This document shows positions 1 to 11,838 of a stretch of 64,000 nt of DNA, one piece after another. The translations under genes and the position numbers were made by a program. Numbering within the stretch: the stretch's first letter is position 1; every line of letters begins with the position of its first letter. The stretch is from Atrichornis clamosus. Its lineage: Eukaryota; Chordata; Aves; Passeriformes; Menuridae. The stretch lies in assembly GCA_013400975.1 (NCBI GenBank), contig WBMZ01011686.1, forward strand, positions 124,658 through 188,657, given 5' to 3'. Under the pieces are notes generated by a model that worked only from the letters and a program-made list of their open reading frames with translations, was not told the origin of the DNA and did not search any database.

Positions 1-1255
1 TCAGAACAAGCACAACACTACAACATGAGCCAGCTTCTTCCCAGTCTGGGTCATTACTTATTTATAGACAGCATGAATGAATTTGATTTATCAGAATCAT
101 CAACCTCATTGTTTGTAAAATCAGCACTGGAGGAGTTCCCCTGCATCTCCACGAATTATTGCTGTGCTAATCAATCCTTGTGCTTCACTGATATCAGAGT
201 CCAAGGAACCTTGGGGACTCTGCAAGAAAACCATGCCCAGTTTCTCCAGTGACACAGTACTGAGGGAGCTCTGGGGACCTCAAGGTTGTGAACATCTGTG
301 CTGGATGGAAAAGGCGAACATGATTACAGTGCTTGGGGAATTGAGGAACAATTGATATTGTGTCTAAGGGAGCACTTTGTTGGATTCTGTTCTGTCTTAA
401 ATGGAGGGCTGTGCACTGACGCAGACTGGGAGGTGCTTCCTGAGCATTTCAGCTCCCTGTGCACCCTCAGCTGTCCCCATGGAAGCCACTTCTGCTCCTG
501 AGTTAGAAACTAATAATAACTGCCCAGCTAAATGCACTAAATTTTCAGGCAAATAGGCTCTGATGTGTGAATTTCAATGGTAATCTAATTGAGGGTCTTT
601 TTGCTCGTTACTGAAAGTTACAGCACTAAATCCAGTCAAATGAGAGACAGAGTAACAACTGTAGCATTAAGCAATATAAATAGATAGAACCTGAACATAT
701 TATTAAAAATACTGTGATTGTTCCTAAACAATGATGAATACAGGATATCTTTTTAATCCTGATGGAGGGGAAATGCCTTTTCTGAGATCACGTGATTGTC
801 TGTGACATTGAGATGAATGAAAGAACAAAATTTTGGTTATGACTGTAGTGTAAAACTATTAAAAAAAAAAGGAAGAAAGGCAACATGTAGATTATTTTCT
901 ATATTTTTAGCTCTACTAAATATTTTTGAAGTTTCTGTCACTGTAGCACAACATTAAGGAATATGTATTTTTTGGAGCTGGGTTTATGACTCAAGTCAGT
1001 AGAAAAGGTAGAAGAACTCTGAGATTATTGAAGAGTAACTGATAATTGAAGTAACCTTATTAGCATTTTAACTAGCTATGCTGACCTGACCTGTGAAAGA
1101 CCAGATACTACAGCATTTTCAGTTTCTTTTAACGCAGATAAAGCCCGTCAACTCTTTAAATCTTGAAACCTAACAGTGAAGGATGTATTTGGAATCTCCT
1201 AACAGTGATGCTGAGATCATGGTAAGCAGAGAAAGGGGTGTGAATTTTCCATGAA

Positions 1256-1320
1256 GGAGAAAAAGTTGGAATAAAGGGAGAAAAAAGTAGGAATGAAGGG
1301 AGAAAAATGTAGGAATAAAG
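1256..1320 (+). repeat. Three-copy ~22-bp purine-rich tandem repeat
   Basis: Units at 1256-1276, 1277-1298 and 1299-1320 each read GGAGAAAAA...GGAAT(A/G)AAG with a few substitutions and one length difference. Confidence 0.85.
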
Positions 1321-2758
1321 AGAGCCTTTGACCATTTGCCTGTCTCCTTTCTCCTGTCCATGTGAGGCAAAAGCCATTCCTCTAATTCAGCTGAGTTCCC
1401 TGGAAAAGGGTATCTCCAAAGTTATGCCAGGCATCTGGTTATCAAGGGAACATGAGACTTGGTAAATAGCATCAGAATAAATGGAAGATTAGTGGCAAAA
1501 TGAGACAAATTGCACTGAAATGTATCCAGGCAATACAAAGGGTGTTTCCCAGAGCATGGGAGGACAAGTCTCTCTGTGTGGCTGGGAGGAATCAAGGCAG
1601 CTCATCTCTACACTTTTCGCATTGTTCAAGGCTCCGAATTAGGGGGATTTTTTTGCCTGGAAAGGATAATAATGCAGCCTGGAGAGGCAGTGCAGTCTAA
1701 CAGCGCTGGTTCTTTGCTCTGCGTGTCTTTCTAAAACCTGTGGTGATCTGCCTTGGACTGGGTTAGATGGCAGTGGGAGCAGATAATGCTGATGGAAAGG
1801 CACAGAATGTCAGCTCTGCAGTGGGTGTGTTGTCCTCACTTTGGGCTGGACCTTCCGATCAAGGAGTGACTCTCACAGTCACTAACACTGGCAGAAGGCC
1901 CTGTGCTCTGAGCTTCACAGAGGTTCTAGGTTCCTGGTGGGAAGAAAACCACAGCAAAAGCATTTTAATATTCAGCAGCTACAGCATTAGAGGATTGAAT
2001 TCTTTGAGGACTTTGAGGCTGACAAGTTGGGAAGCTTCCATTTCTTGGGTTCCTGAAGAGTTCCTGGCTGAAGAGCCAAGGGAAGAGAGTCTGTGCTGGC
2101 CAGGCTAGTTCTCAGTATCCCCTCACATTAACCAACATTGGTAATTGTGGTAGAACAGCCAAGAAATGATGGGTGTGGAAGTAAAATGGACTTGTTCTTG
2201 ATACTGTGTCAGAATTGGGGGAGAGATGTTACTCCAACAGGAGCAATACTACAGCTGGCAGAGCACTATGGCACATCCTACCTCTGCCAGATGTGATTCA
2301 GGGGGAAAAATGGCTTTTCTGCTTACCAGCATCTTCAACAAAAAGTACAGATACCAAGCCTAGAAAGGAAGAAAAAATTATCTATGATCTACACAGAAGG
2401 AGACAGGAGTGTGTTTTCTCTAAGAACCTGATATTAGGGGAAATAAGATTGATGTACAGGAATATAAACCAGGAAGCAGCCACAGCTTGGCTGCTCTCTG
2501 TGCAAAGAGCCTGGGACTCCTATTCCTCACACTCAGTGCCAGACAAGCTGGGCAGACCTGCCCTGAGCTGGCTGCAGCACCTAAAGCAAAGATGTGACGG
2601 GCTGAGGTGTTTTGGGCACTGTATTTGGGCCCAGACCTGCAGAACATGTGTGTGTGTGGTGTGTCCGTGTGTCCCAGGAGCATTTGAGCAAGACCTCTGC
2701 AGTCAGACCCACTCTCTGGCTCAGCGAGCAGAGCGACGCCTCGGGCATCACTCCAGAA

Positions 2759-2827
2759 TTAGGGCAGCGTGGCTTAAAATAGCATCTGATGAGTTAGGGT
2801 AGTGTGACTTAAAATAGCATCTGATCC
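2759..2827 (+). repeat. Two-copy 35-bp tandem duplication
   Basis: The unit at 2759-2793 begins TTAGGGCAGCGTGGCTTAAA. It is repeated from 2794 with three or so substitutions, and both copies contain CTTAAAATAGCATCTGAT. Confidence 0.88.
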
Positions 2828-5800
2828 TCTGAGCTGTGAATCGACAGGGCAGGGGTGTGTTTGGCACACTGAACTGAATCCAGCAGGCTCCAGTGTGATG
2901 CTGAGGTCAGGGGGAGAGGTCAGGGGCATCAGGTTTGCCCAAACTCCAGTGCCTCCGTAGCTGACATTTTACATGCCATCAATCCTGTCTTGGGCAGGGG
3001 AAAGATTAAATGATGTTTTGCAGCTCCCTCCAGTACCAGCCTCTCTGATGCTTTGTCTGCATCTTGTTTAAGCATGACCTTAATGCTGTTTTTCCCTGTG
3101 AACATTGCCCTGTGAGGCATTGCTTGAGAGGCTTAAAAACAAAATACCTGTTCCTGAACCCAAGGAGGACCACGTCAAAAACCCCGCTTTGCATTTCCCA
3201 GAAAGAAATCAAGCCCATTGTCCTTAACACCAGGACCAAACCTCAGCTGCTATTTACTCTGCAGCTTGCAGAGATTAGCCAAACATTTGAGCAGCAGCTC
3301 TAAGCCTATATGACTTAAGAAGCAGAAATGTTAAACATTGTAAACAAAAATCTTGGAAATATTTAAACTTTCTGATAAGAGAATCTGAAGTTAGGAATTA
3401 TTATTTTTTTTCTTGGCTACCACAAAGGTTTTAAATGCTGTTTATGCTTGCTCTACGCCCTGCTGAGGATCTTTCCACTTTCCTGTCCAATGTGGCAACT
3501 TCTGCAGACAATGAAGTGATTGTAATGTTGGAAAAGCAACAGATGGAGATGGATGAAATGGTCTTAACCCTCTGTGTGTCTGTGTGTGTGCCTGTGAAAG
3601 AGAGAGGTGAGAGCAAACCTGAGCACTGGATACCCTTATCCTTTATTCAAGCACGGTTGCACTCACAAGAAGCAGAACGTGATAACTTGTGATCTCAGAA
3701 GAGTGGTTTATCCCTCTAGGGATCCTTTGGTGGCCCTTTCAGCACAGAACTGGGTCTTGTAGCCTCCTCCTGGGCGAGCAAGAGGCTGCAGGTTGGCTGC
3801 AGCCCAGAGTGTACAGAAGAGGTGCCGAAGTGCCTGGTTGAGCTGAGGCCAGAGGATTTCTCCTTTGAACAGAAAAAACAAATCAAAATTCCTGTGTAGA
3901 GCTGGAGAGGAATTTTCAGCTATAAAATGTGATTTCTACAGAATCCGAAGTTTCCATGGGAAGCTATCACTTTCAACAGCGGCGTTCAGATGTTTCCACT
4001 GGGAGAAATGAGGTGAAATGGTGTGAGTGAACTGACCCTGACCTGAACTGTTCCCTCTGTTAAAAAGACCTGAACCAGTTTACGTAGGGCTGTTTCCCTG
4101 CCGTGGTGGTGGCAGTGACTCCTGATGGGAGCAGTGGCCCTTGGTGGGAACACAGCCCTGGGATGCCAGGGAGGCACCACGGGCACCAGGGCAGCAGCAA
4201 GGCAGCTTGGTGACCAGCAAGGCAGCCTGGGCTGGGAGCAGACACGAGGGCTTGGATCTGGTCCTCCAGCTGCCGTGGGCTGCTCTGCACAGTGGGGAGA
4301 GTGAGGTTTAACAGAGAGTCCAAATTTTTCAGGCTGTTGGAAATGCCTTAAACCCAAGGCTGGCTTCGAGAGGCATGACCCTCACCTTGATTTAAAAGTT
4401 TTGAAGTTAAACTGTTGCTTTATTTTTCAGCAGATCCATTTACTTCCTTTTTTTAAAATTTGCATAAAGTTTGTTCTTATGAAAATGTTATAATTTTAAA
4501 CCTTTTATTCACATGTACGATGAAAATGAATTCTGAAATATGTAGCTTTTCCAAGTGACAAGAATTTGTGAAGGGTTTCTGCTCTAACCACAGCTCTTTA
4601 AACTTCTCTTATGTTAAGATTAAATAATTTAACTGTTCTGTTAATCACCCCATGCTTGAATACAATTTTTGAATCAAGAGTTCTAATTCAGTAGTATTTC
4701 CAGGAATGTCTTTTACTCCCTGTTAGCTATAACTCTATTTAGCCTGTATTTACTCTTGAAAAGATTTATTAGGTTTAATTCACCTTCTCTCCACCTTGTG
4801 AACATCAGAGGCAGCTCTGCTGAACTCAGAGGAGTTACTTTCAGTTGGGAGAAACATCAATCATGTAGCTGAAAAAACAAGTGAACTAATTTTGAAACAA
4901 GCAGTGTATATTTTAATGTAAATTGCTGTTAAAATGTTATGATCTTAAAATGCAATGGTCTCTAGGTACAGAGAGCAGAAATTTATGAGGAAATGATTAT
5001 TTTTATAACATTTAATTTCTTCCCTTAGGTGCGAAAGAAACACAGTCAGAAAAATACAGGGTAGCAGCAAATGGCTCAATTAAAAAATCAAAATATTAGC
5101 CTATATGAAATTGGGCATCTCTCCAAATTATTCTTTTACCTGGCAGAAATATTATTTATTTTATACCTAGCTTTATTTAAGGCTGTATTTGCTTAAGAAC
5201 TGACTGAAACACACAGCTCTTAAGCATTCTGAGAGAGTGCCTTAAACATTATGCCTGGTAATTTTTTCTATTTCCCACTGCTCTCCTGAGAGCCCAACAG
5301 TTCATTCCCTCTTGTTTTCTGGAGCTTTAATCTATATTAGAAAATGTTGACACACTTCTTCAGCTACATGAAAGTGCCACTAATGGGGATCCCATCTGAC
5401 TTCAGAGGAAAGGGACTTTGAAGAGAAATCACAGAAAATTGCAAATAAAGGAGAAATGAATCAAGGTAGAAAATCCACAGCTACTTCCCACAATTGATTA
5501 CCAAGTAAGATGTGAATTTTGCCTTTGATTTGAGTTACTGCTTAGCACAGTGAATGGATTTTAAGCAGTGTATTTTACACGATGAGATACATGAAAAGTC
5601 TTGTTTTTAAGAGAGACATTGTTCTCCGTTTCTATTTTTGCGATGGCAACTCCTCGGATTATGACTCCATTGTATTAGGCCAGTGCAAACAGGCAGAGAG
5701 GGGCCCTGCAGAGCAAACACACCAACAATGAAGGTGGAGAAAGGAAATTTCCTGTTTCTCAGCAAGGGAAACAAGGTGCACAGAGGGGACATGGCTCTTC

Positions 5801-5910
5801 AGGGCCACGCTGGGCAGCTGCGGCACAAAACCCTGAGCCTCAGTCCATGGCTTCACCTCAGCACAGAGATTGGGTCTGGCCATCCTTGCAGGCAGCACAT
5901 CCTGCTGGGT

Positions 5911-6427
5911 GATCACAGAACCACAGAACTGGGTTGGAAGAGACCTCTGGGATCACTGAGTCCAACCCGTGGCCCAACACCACCATGTCAGCCAGACCAC
6001 GGCACTGAGCCTTTCCTTAAGCACCTCCAGGGATGGTGACTCCCTGGGCAATCCATTCCCGTGTCTAACCACCCTTTCTGTGAAGAAATTCCTCCTGCTG
6101 TCCAACCTAAACCTCCCGTGGTGCAGTTTGAGGCCATGTCCTCTGACCCTGTCCCTTGTTCCCTGGGAGCAGAGCCCGGTCCCCACCTGGCTACACCCTG
6201 CTGTCAGGGAGTTGTACAGAGTGAAAAGGTCTCCCCTGAGCCTCTTCTTCTCCAGGCCGAGCCCCCCCAGCTCCCTCAGCTCCAGATCCTGCCCCAGCTT
6301 CTCTTCCCTTGTCTGGACCTGCTCCAGCACTTCAGTGTCCTTCCTGAACTGACGGGCCCAGAAGTGGACACAGGACTTGAGGTGTGGCCTCAGAGCCTGG
6401 CTGCTGTGTCCTGCTCATGCCTGCAGG
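5911..6427 (-). mobile_element. CR1 LINE 3' fragment
   Basis: The plus strand begins GATCACAGAACCACAGAACT, then GGTTGGAAGAGACCTCTGGG. It continues through the avian CR1 3' region (CACCTCCAGGGATGGTGACT, then GAAGAAATTCCTCCTGCTGT) to a far end near AGGACTTGAGGTGTGGCCTC. This is the reverse complement of a CR1 3' end. At roughly 515 bp it is one of the two longest CR1 pieces here, truncated at its 5' side and with no intact reverse transcriptase. Frames open across it on both strands are by-products of its GC content. Confidence 0.93.
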
Positions 6428-6440
6428 ATAGTCCCAGGTC

Positions 6441-6535
6441 GCAGAATGATAGAATGATGGAATCATTAAGGCGGGAAAAGATCTCCGAGATCATCAAGTC
6501 GATCCTTTTACCAATAGCACCGCACGCACCAAACA
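6441..6535 (-). mobile_element. Short CR1 3' fragment abutting the previous one
   Basis: GCAGAATGATAGAATGATGG followed by AATCATTAAGGCGGGAAAAG and GATCTCCGAGATCATCAAGT is a second CR1 3' terminus in the same orientation. It starts about 14 bases after the truncated end of the first copy. The match fades after about 90 bp. Confidence 0.82.
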
Positions 6536-7261
6536 TGGCAGGTCCCATGGCTACTCCTTTCTTGAACACCTTGCTCTGGCAGGTGCATGAAGCAAGCAGA
6601 GAACAGTGTGCATAGCCCATGTGTGCTTTCAGAAAATGAGAGTCCCTGCAATATTTTATCGGAGCTGATTTCCCTGACAACATGATTAGAGTGGCGAAGC
6701 ATCGCTGCTGCTGGATATTGATGTTGAACCTTAGCAAGGCCCGTGTTTGCCTTGGCGGCAGCTGTCTGGCAGGGCTTGTTTTCTCTGTAGTGACTGGGAT
6801 GTTGCTGAGTTTTCAGGCATTCTGCAATTTGCTATTGATTTTTAATGAAACAGTGCTGACGCTTGTATAAAAAAGCATCTCAGGGTCTCGTGCTGACTTT
6901 GTCCAGAGCTGAACTCATCAGATAACATTTTTTTCCCAGTTCCTGCCCTGTCAGAGCAACGTGTCTGACAGGCACACAGAAATCCATTCAAATGTACATC
7001 CTTGAACAAATCAGACTGCCAGATTAAGTAAAACAGATATTAACTCAGACACCTCTGAGCTCAGCTGAAGCGTGCTTCTCCACACAGAGACAAGCCAAGC
7101 CGTTTGCTTTTCTTCCTTGTTTAAAAGGGTTTGGAGAATTTTTGTGCATTCTTATAGCAACAGATTTAGAAAAGACTGAGAAACCCTCAACTCTCTGCTT
7201 TGGTGTCACAAAAATGGAGCAAACAAAACAATCTGCAGCATTTTAAACCAATTCCAGAGAA

Positions 7262-7422
7262 ATTTTAGATGGCCCATCGCTGGAAGCATTCAAGGCAGGG
7301 CTGGATGAGGCTTGTAGCAACCTGGTCTAGTGGAAATTGTCTCTGCCTGTGGCAGGGGGACAGAACTAGATGATCTTTAAGGTCGTTTCCAACCCAAGCC
7401 ATTCTATGATTCTGTGATTCTT
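7262..7422 (+). mobile_element. CR1 LINE 3' end
   Basis: It contains GGAAGCATTCAAGGCAGGGC, GATGATCTTTAAGGTCGTTT and the terminal CCATTCTATGATTCTGTGAT octamer repeats, the classical CR1 3' end in sense orientation. About 160 bp remain. Confidence 0.93.
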
Positions 7423-9060
7423 GGACGGGTTTAGCCATTTTGTGGCGCACCTCTCGCTCATGCCAGTGGTGCGAGCAAGCTCTGGGGTGGAGCCCTGGCT
7501 TAGCAGAGCTGGAGGAGTGGGAACTCAGAGTTGCATGGGTTATAGTGGGGCCAGGACCCTCATGTATCAAACCCAGGTTGCATTTTGGAGGTCTTTGCTG
7601 CTGCCACAGACTGGAATTATTAGGGATATCTCTTTGGCTGCTTTCTAACCCATCCATATAAGGAAAGCTGCCACCGAGCTGCATCGGGAGAGAAACTCAA
7701 GAGGGAGGATGCTGTCGGTTTAAAACCCTCTCTGACGCTGTCTGCATGAGGTGGAGGCAGCACCCCGTACATCTGGGATGTGTAAATCTGTCTGCTCAGC
7801 TGCCTGCTGATGCTCTGATGCACTGGGAATTCTTTTTGCAGTCAGTGACCACATCGTGTGCTCAGCCACAGCTTGGGGCCAATCAAAGTGGAAGGGAAGA
7901 GGAAGCAAGCGTGGACCACAGAGCTGTGTCCGAAAGCCCGAAGGCACTGCTAAAGCCCAAAAAAAAGAATAATTTTTGTTTAAATTTCTAAAATTTCTAG
8001 TGCTCTGAGAAAAACATATTTTCTGTTTTCCCTCTGCTTGTGTTTTTCTGTTCTTGTTCCACCCAATGTTTCTCACAGGGAGGCAGGGGATAAGTAAAAC
8101 GCAGAAGGTAGAATGAACTCAGTTGCTTTCACCTAGTGCACTTTGTCTGTCTCTTTCTTTGATCCCAGGGTTATCCAGAGCTCTTACATCAAAGAAGAAA
8201 CAGGACAGAATCTGTGTATAAAAGGGTTGGCTGTGGATGTTACACAACCAAGCAGAGGGCAAGGCAAGGAAAGGGCTGTGCCATCTCGACCACCTGGAAC
8301 TGGGAGCAGGAGGTTGAGGAAGAAGCTGCTTAGTGTGGTGTGTTTATCCCAGTCTCAGCCTCGCAGCCCCCTCACTCCCCGCACTGCTGCCCCCCTGCCG
8401 GCTCTCACAGCAGCCCCACCCGGGGCTTCCCATCCGCCAGTGCCCCTCTGCAGGTCAGGGAAACAGCTCTGCCGTACCTGAACTGACCCAGTGCTGGTGG
8501 CATACAGACACTTTAATGCACTTCCAAGAGGCCATGGCGCAGTGGAGACCCCAGAGGACCCTCTGCTAGGAGCGGGTTCTGTGTGTGTGCAGCGTTTGCT
8601 TTCGTGTGCTGTGCTCCTCTGCCAAGTGACATTTTCCACAGATGCTGGCTGGGATCAGTCTGCACCTGCACATGTGTGTGTAACCCAGGCTGTGATTAGC
8701 CCATTTGTTTGAACAACTGTGGCTTCAGCATTTTTCCCCCCCCCGCATATGCTCACAGCTCCCCTTTCTAACAATTTGATCTGCATACACCAAACCTGTG
8801 CCGCAAATAGATGCACTGCAATTACTGCCCTCTTCTACCACACAAAGAAAACTTGCTGTTCCTCTCTTCCTCCTCTGGCATACAGCCACATTGTGTGTTG
8901 TTTATTTTCAAAGCCTTTAGCATCATAGCTGAAAAGTAGGCTGCACTGTCTGGGGGCTATACCTACCTTATTAAATAAGACTGAAAATATTCACGGAGAA
9001 CAGGGCTTTCTCTGGTATAACACACATGCTTTTATACCAGAGTGACAGGGCTGAATTTCA

Positions 9061-9246
9061 TCGAATCAGAGAATAATTAAGGCTGGAACATAAGATCATA
9101 GAGTCCAGACCTTAAACCATCACTGCCATGGTACCACTAAACCATGTCTCCAAGTGCCACATCTACACGTCTTTTGAACACTTCCAGGGATGGTGATTCC
9201 ACCACTTCCCTGGGCAGCCTGTTCCAGTGCCTGACCACCCTTTCAG
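9061..9246 (-). mobile_element. CR1 LINE 3' fragment
   Basis: The plus strand shows TCGAATCAGAGAATAATTAA, then GAACACTTCCAGGGATGGTG and CCTGTTCCAGTGCCTGACCA, a reverse-complement CR1 3' end of about 185 bp. It ends abruptly where the following sequence becomes unique. Confidence 0.9.
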
Positions 9247-11286
9247 TTTGCTATGGTTCTTAGAGACATACCAGAGGAAATATATTTATATTATAAATAT
9301 AGCAACATTGAAAGGCTTCCTGGTCTTCCTGGAGAGTGATCATTTGGAGACAGAAGACTGGGAGTGACTTCCTGTCTTGTTTCACCCTTGGAGACAACTT
9401 AGATTGGAGATAGTGGTAGCCATGTAAAGTAACTGATTTAGTGACTGTTGAAATGTGTAAAGATTAGGGATCCTTTGTAGATCAGAACTAGGATTTGGAG
9501 GAGAATGGAAAAGAGAGAGCACAGGCAGGACTGCAGCCTTCTCGCATCGCAGGATTTCTCCCTGCCAGCTGGAGTAACTGCACTACATGGCATTGGTTTA
9601 AAACCAACACAAGAATTGTGAATCAGAAGCTGTGGTGGAAATCCCTCTGCCTGAACCCGGCGGAGCCACAGCTCTGTGACAGAGGCATGTGACGCAGGGG
9701 CCTGGCATGGGAGCAGGATGGATGGGGCTGTCTCACTGTCTGAGGTGCACAGCGCTATTTTTGGCAATTTAACTGCACGGTCAGTGATGAGTCTGGTCTG
9801 ATGCAAGCTGGCAGGCTTCACTGCTGAGGCTCAGATGGCAAGCACTGCTGCTTGGTGTATATTCTTGAATGATTTCCCTTTCATCTTGCCATACTTCTGT
9901 CTTCTCTGGCTGCTTTAAATCTGTCTCTAGTCCACATGCAGGGAGATGTCTGCAAGGCAGTGCTGCCTGTGCCATCAGGAAGGAACAGCACCTCGTCCTA
10001 GATACAGAAATGTCAGTACACCCCTTGCCATCCTAAAGATTTATGCAGCAGTTCTGCCTGGAGAGCAGGAGCCTGCTGCTCCCGTGTGTCTGAGCAGGCT
10101 GGTTAAATATTCCGGTCCCACTTTCTACACATTCTATTTTTAAGAAACTCCCACCTTGGTGTCTTTCCCCCTTGACTAATGTAAAAAGGCAAACCTCCTC
10201 TAATCCAGTTATTAGAAGATCATCCAGCTCCACAGGTCAATGAAGAGTCAAAAGCATCACTTAATTCTTGAACTTTGCTGCTGGCCCCTGGCTGTGGCTG
10301 GTGCTTGCCGGGAATCCAAAGCAGCTGCACAGAGAGGAGCCGTGATGTGTCTCTGTAAAGGCAGCTGAGGGCCAGAGGCCGGTCATTTCCCTGAGTCGGT
10401 GGCAATTTTTTTCTTCCAGGAATTTTACTGCATTGTGACTTGCAGATCATCTTCCTCTTGGCCAGGGAAAGAGGCTGACCCTGATCCCACCACTGCTCTT
10501 GATCCTTGCTCCAAAGGACCGACCTTACAATGTGGTACAGAGGAGGAGGGGGACACACGGGTTTATTCCCAGTTCAATACATTGCCAGGAAAGGCCTGAT
10601 AAATCCCTTCTGAGAAGGTTCCTGTCAAATCCTGGTGTCTCATTTCCCCCTTTTCCCACAGGGTCATCATAGGCATTAATCTTGCTCTGGTGGTTCGCGC
10701 CAGCCTGTCCTGCACCCCTCCCCACTGGGGGAGAGACTTCCTGACTCTGAGTCAGTCCGGCAGCAGGGCTGGAGTGAGCAGATGGAAACAGGGATGGGCT
10801 CTGCTCAGTTCTGCACCCTCCCTCTGCACCCCGACACGGAGCATCACATCCTCCCCACACACACTGGCATGGAGTGAAGCCCTGCCCTGCTCTGCCACGC
10901 CGTGCTCACCCCGCAGAACCCCGGACTTTTTCAACCACCCCTGCTCCACTCTGGCTTGCAGCGCCAAGACTTGTGTTTGGGGAACAGCGAGCTAACTTCC
11001 AGCACAGGGATCTGTAGGGCTCGTATTACAGTGCTTAGGAAATACCCATAAAATATCAGCTCATTAGACACACTCAGTGGAAATTAGACACACTCGGCAG
11101 TGGAGGTACATCAACAATGAGTCAGATTTGCTGTTTGTCACTGCAGCTCGTGGCTGAAATGCTCTGAATAACAGTGGGGCTCCCTCAGCTGTCTTGTGTA
11201 AGAGAGGGAGAGTAACCAGGGAGGTGGTTAATGTGCTTATGGCTTGGTCTAATGTGGTCCACTTCAAGCAATGCATCTTCTGAAGT

Positions 11287-11365
11287 CACAGAATCATGCA
11301 AACATAGAATCATAAAATGATTTGGGTTGGAAGGGACCTTAAAAATCACCCCTATTGACCAGCAA
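11287..11365 (-). mobile_element. Short CR1 3' end
   Basis: CACAGAATCATGCAAACATA then GATTTGGGTTGGAAGGGACC matches the reverse complement of a CR1 3' terminus. Similarity is lost after about 80 bp. Confidence 0.82.
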
Positions 11366-11670
11366 GGTGACCATAGTGCCAGAACTAACTCAGTGATGAA
11401 TGCAGAAAAAAAAATATTTCCCAGTGTCTTATGCTGGCTTTTTATAATATGTTTGTTTAAAAGAATAGCCATTTCCTTAGAAATTTCTTTTTAAATTAAA
11501 GTCTATAAAAGGGAATGTTGATTATGAAAGGTGAAACTGATTACTTTTCTCTAAAGATAGATTAAGGAGGTGTTTTAGGTGTTTCTTTGAAAAATATTGA
11601 ATTGAATAATATTACAGAGGGAAAAATATTTTAATAAATTCTGTTGAGAGTTGTGACTAGTGCAATATAA

Positions 11671-11838
11671 CCCAGAGAAGCTGTGAATGCCCCACCCCTG
11701 GAAGTGTTCAAAGCCAGGCTGGACAGGGCTCTAAGAAACCTGGTCTAGAGGAAAGTGTCACTGTCAATGGTGAGGAGGTTGGAATGAGATTTTCTTTAAT
11801 GTTCCTTTCCATCCAAATCATTCTACAGTTCTATGATA
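11671..11838 (+). mobile_element. CR1 LINE 3' end
   Basis: CCCAGAGAAGCTGTGAATGC, GGAAGTGTTCAAAGCCAGGC, an AACCTGGTCTAGAGGAAAG block and a decayed terminal ATTCTACAGTTCTATGAT identify a sense-orientation CR1 3' end of about 168 bp. Confidence 0.9.

Larger units (their letters stand above)
1..5910. other. Unique intronic sequence without a recognisable gene
   Basis: This stretch holds two small tandem repeats (1256-1320 and 2759-2827) and an AT-rich section from about 4390 to 5620. No transposon fragment, RNA gene or exon is recognised. Open frames are short and lack recognisable motifs. Confidence 0.6.

Noticed and set aside
1256..1320. Possible CRISPR-like or satellite array
   Set aside because: Only three directly adjacent degenerate units without spacers; it is an ordinary short tandem repeat.
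2206..2802. 198-codon open frame on the plus strand
   Set aside because: It starts at GTG rather than ATG, shows no domain, and runs through the (TG)-rich patch and into the 35-bp tandem duplication. No splice or conservation signal supports it.
5953..6615. Open frames on both strands, 115-184 codons
   Set aside because: They lie mostly within the CR1 3' fragments at 5911-6535, which are noncoding remnants.
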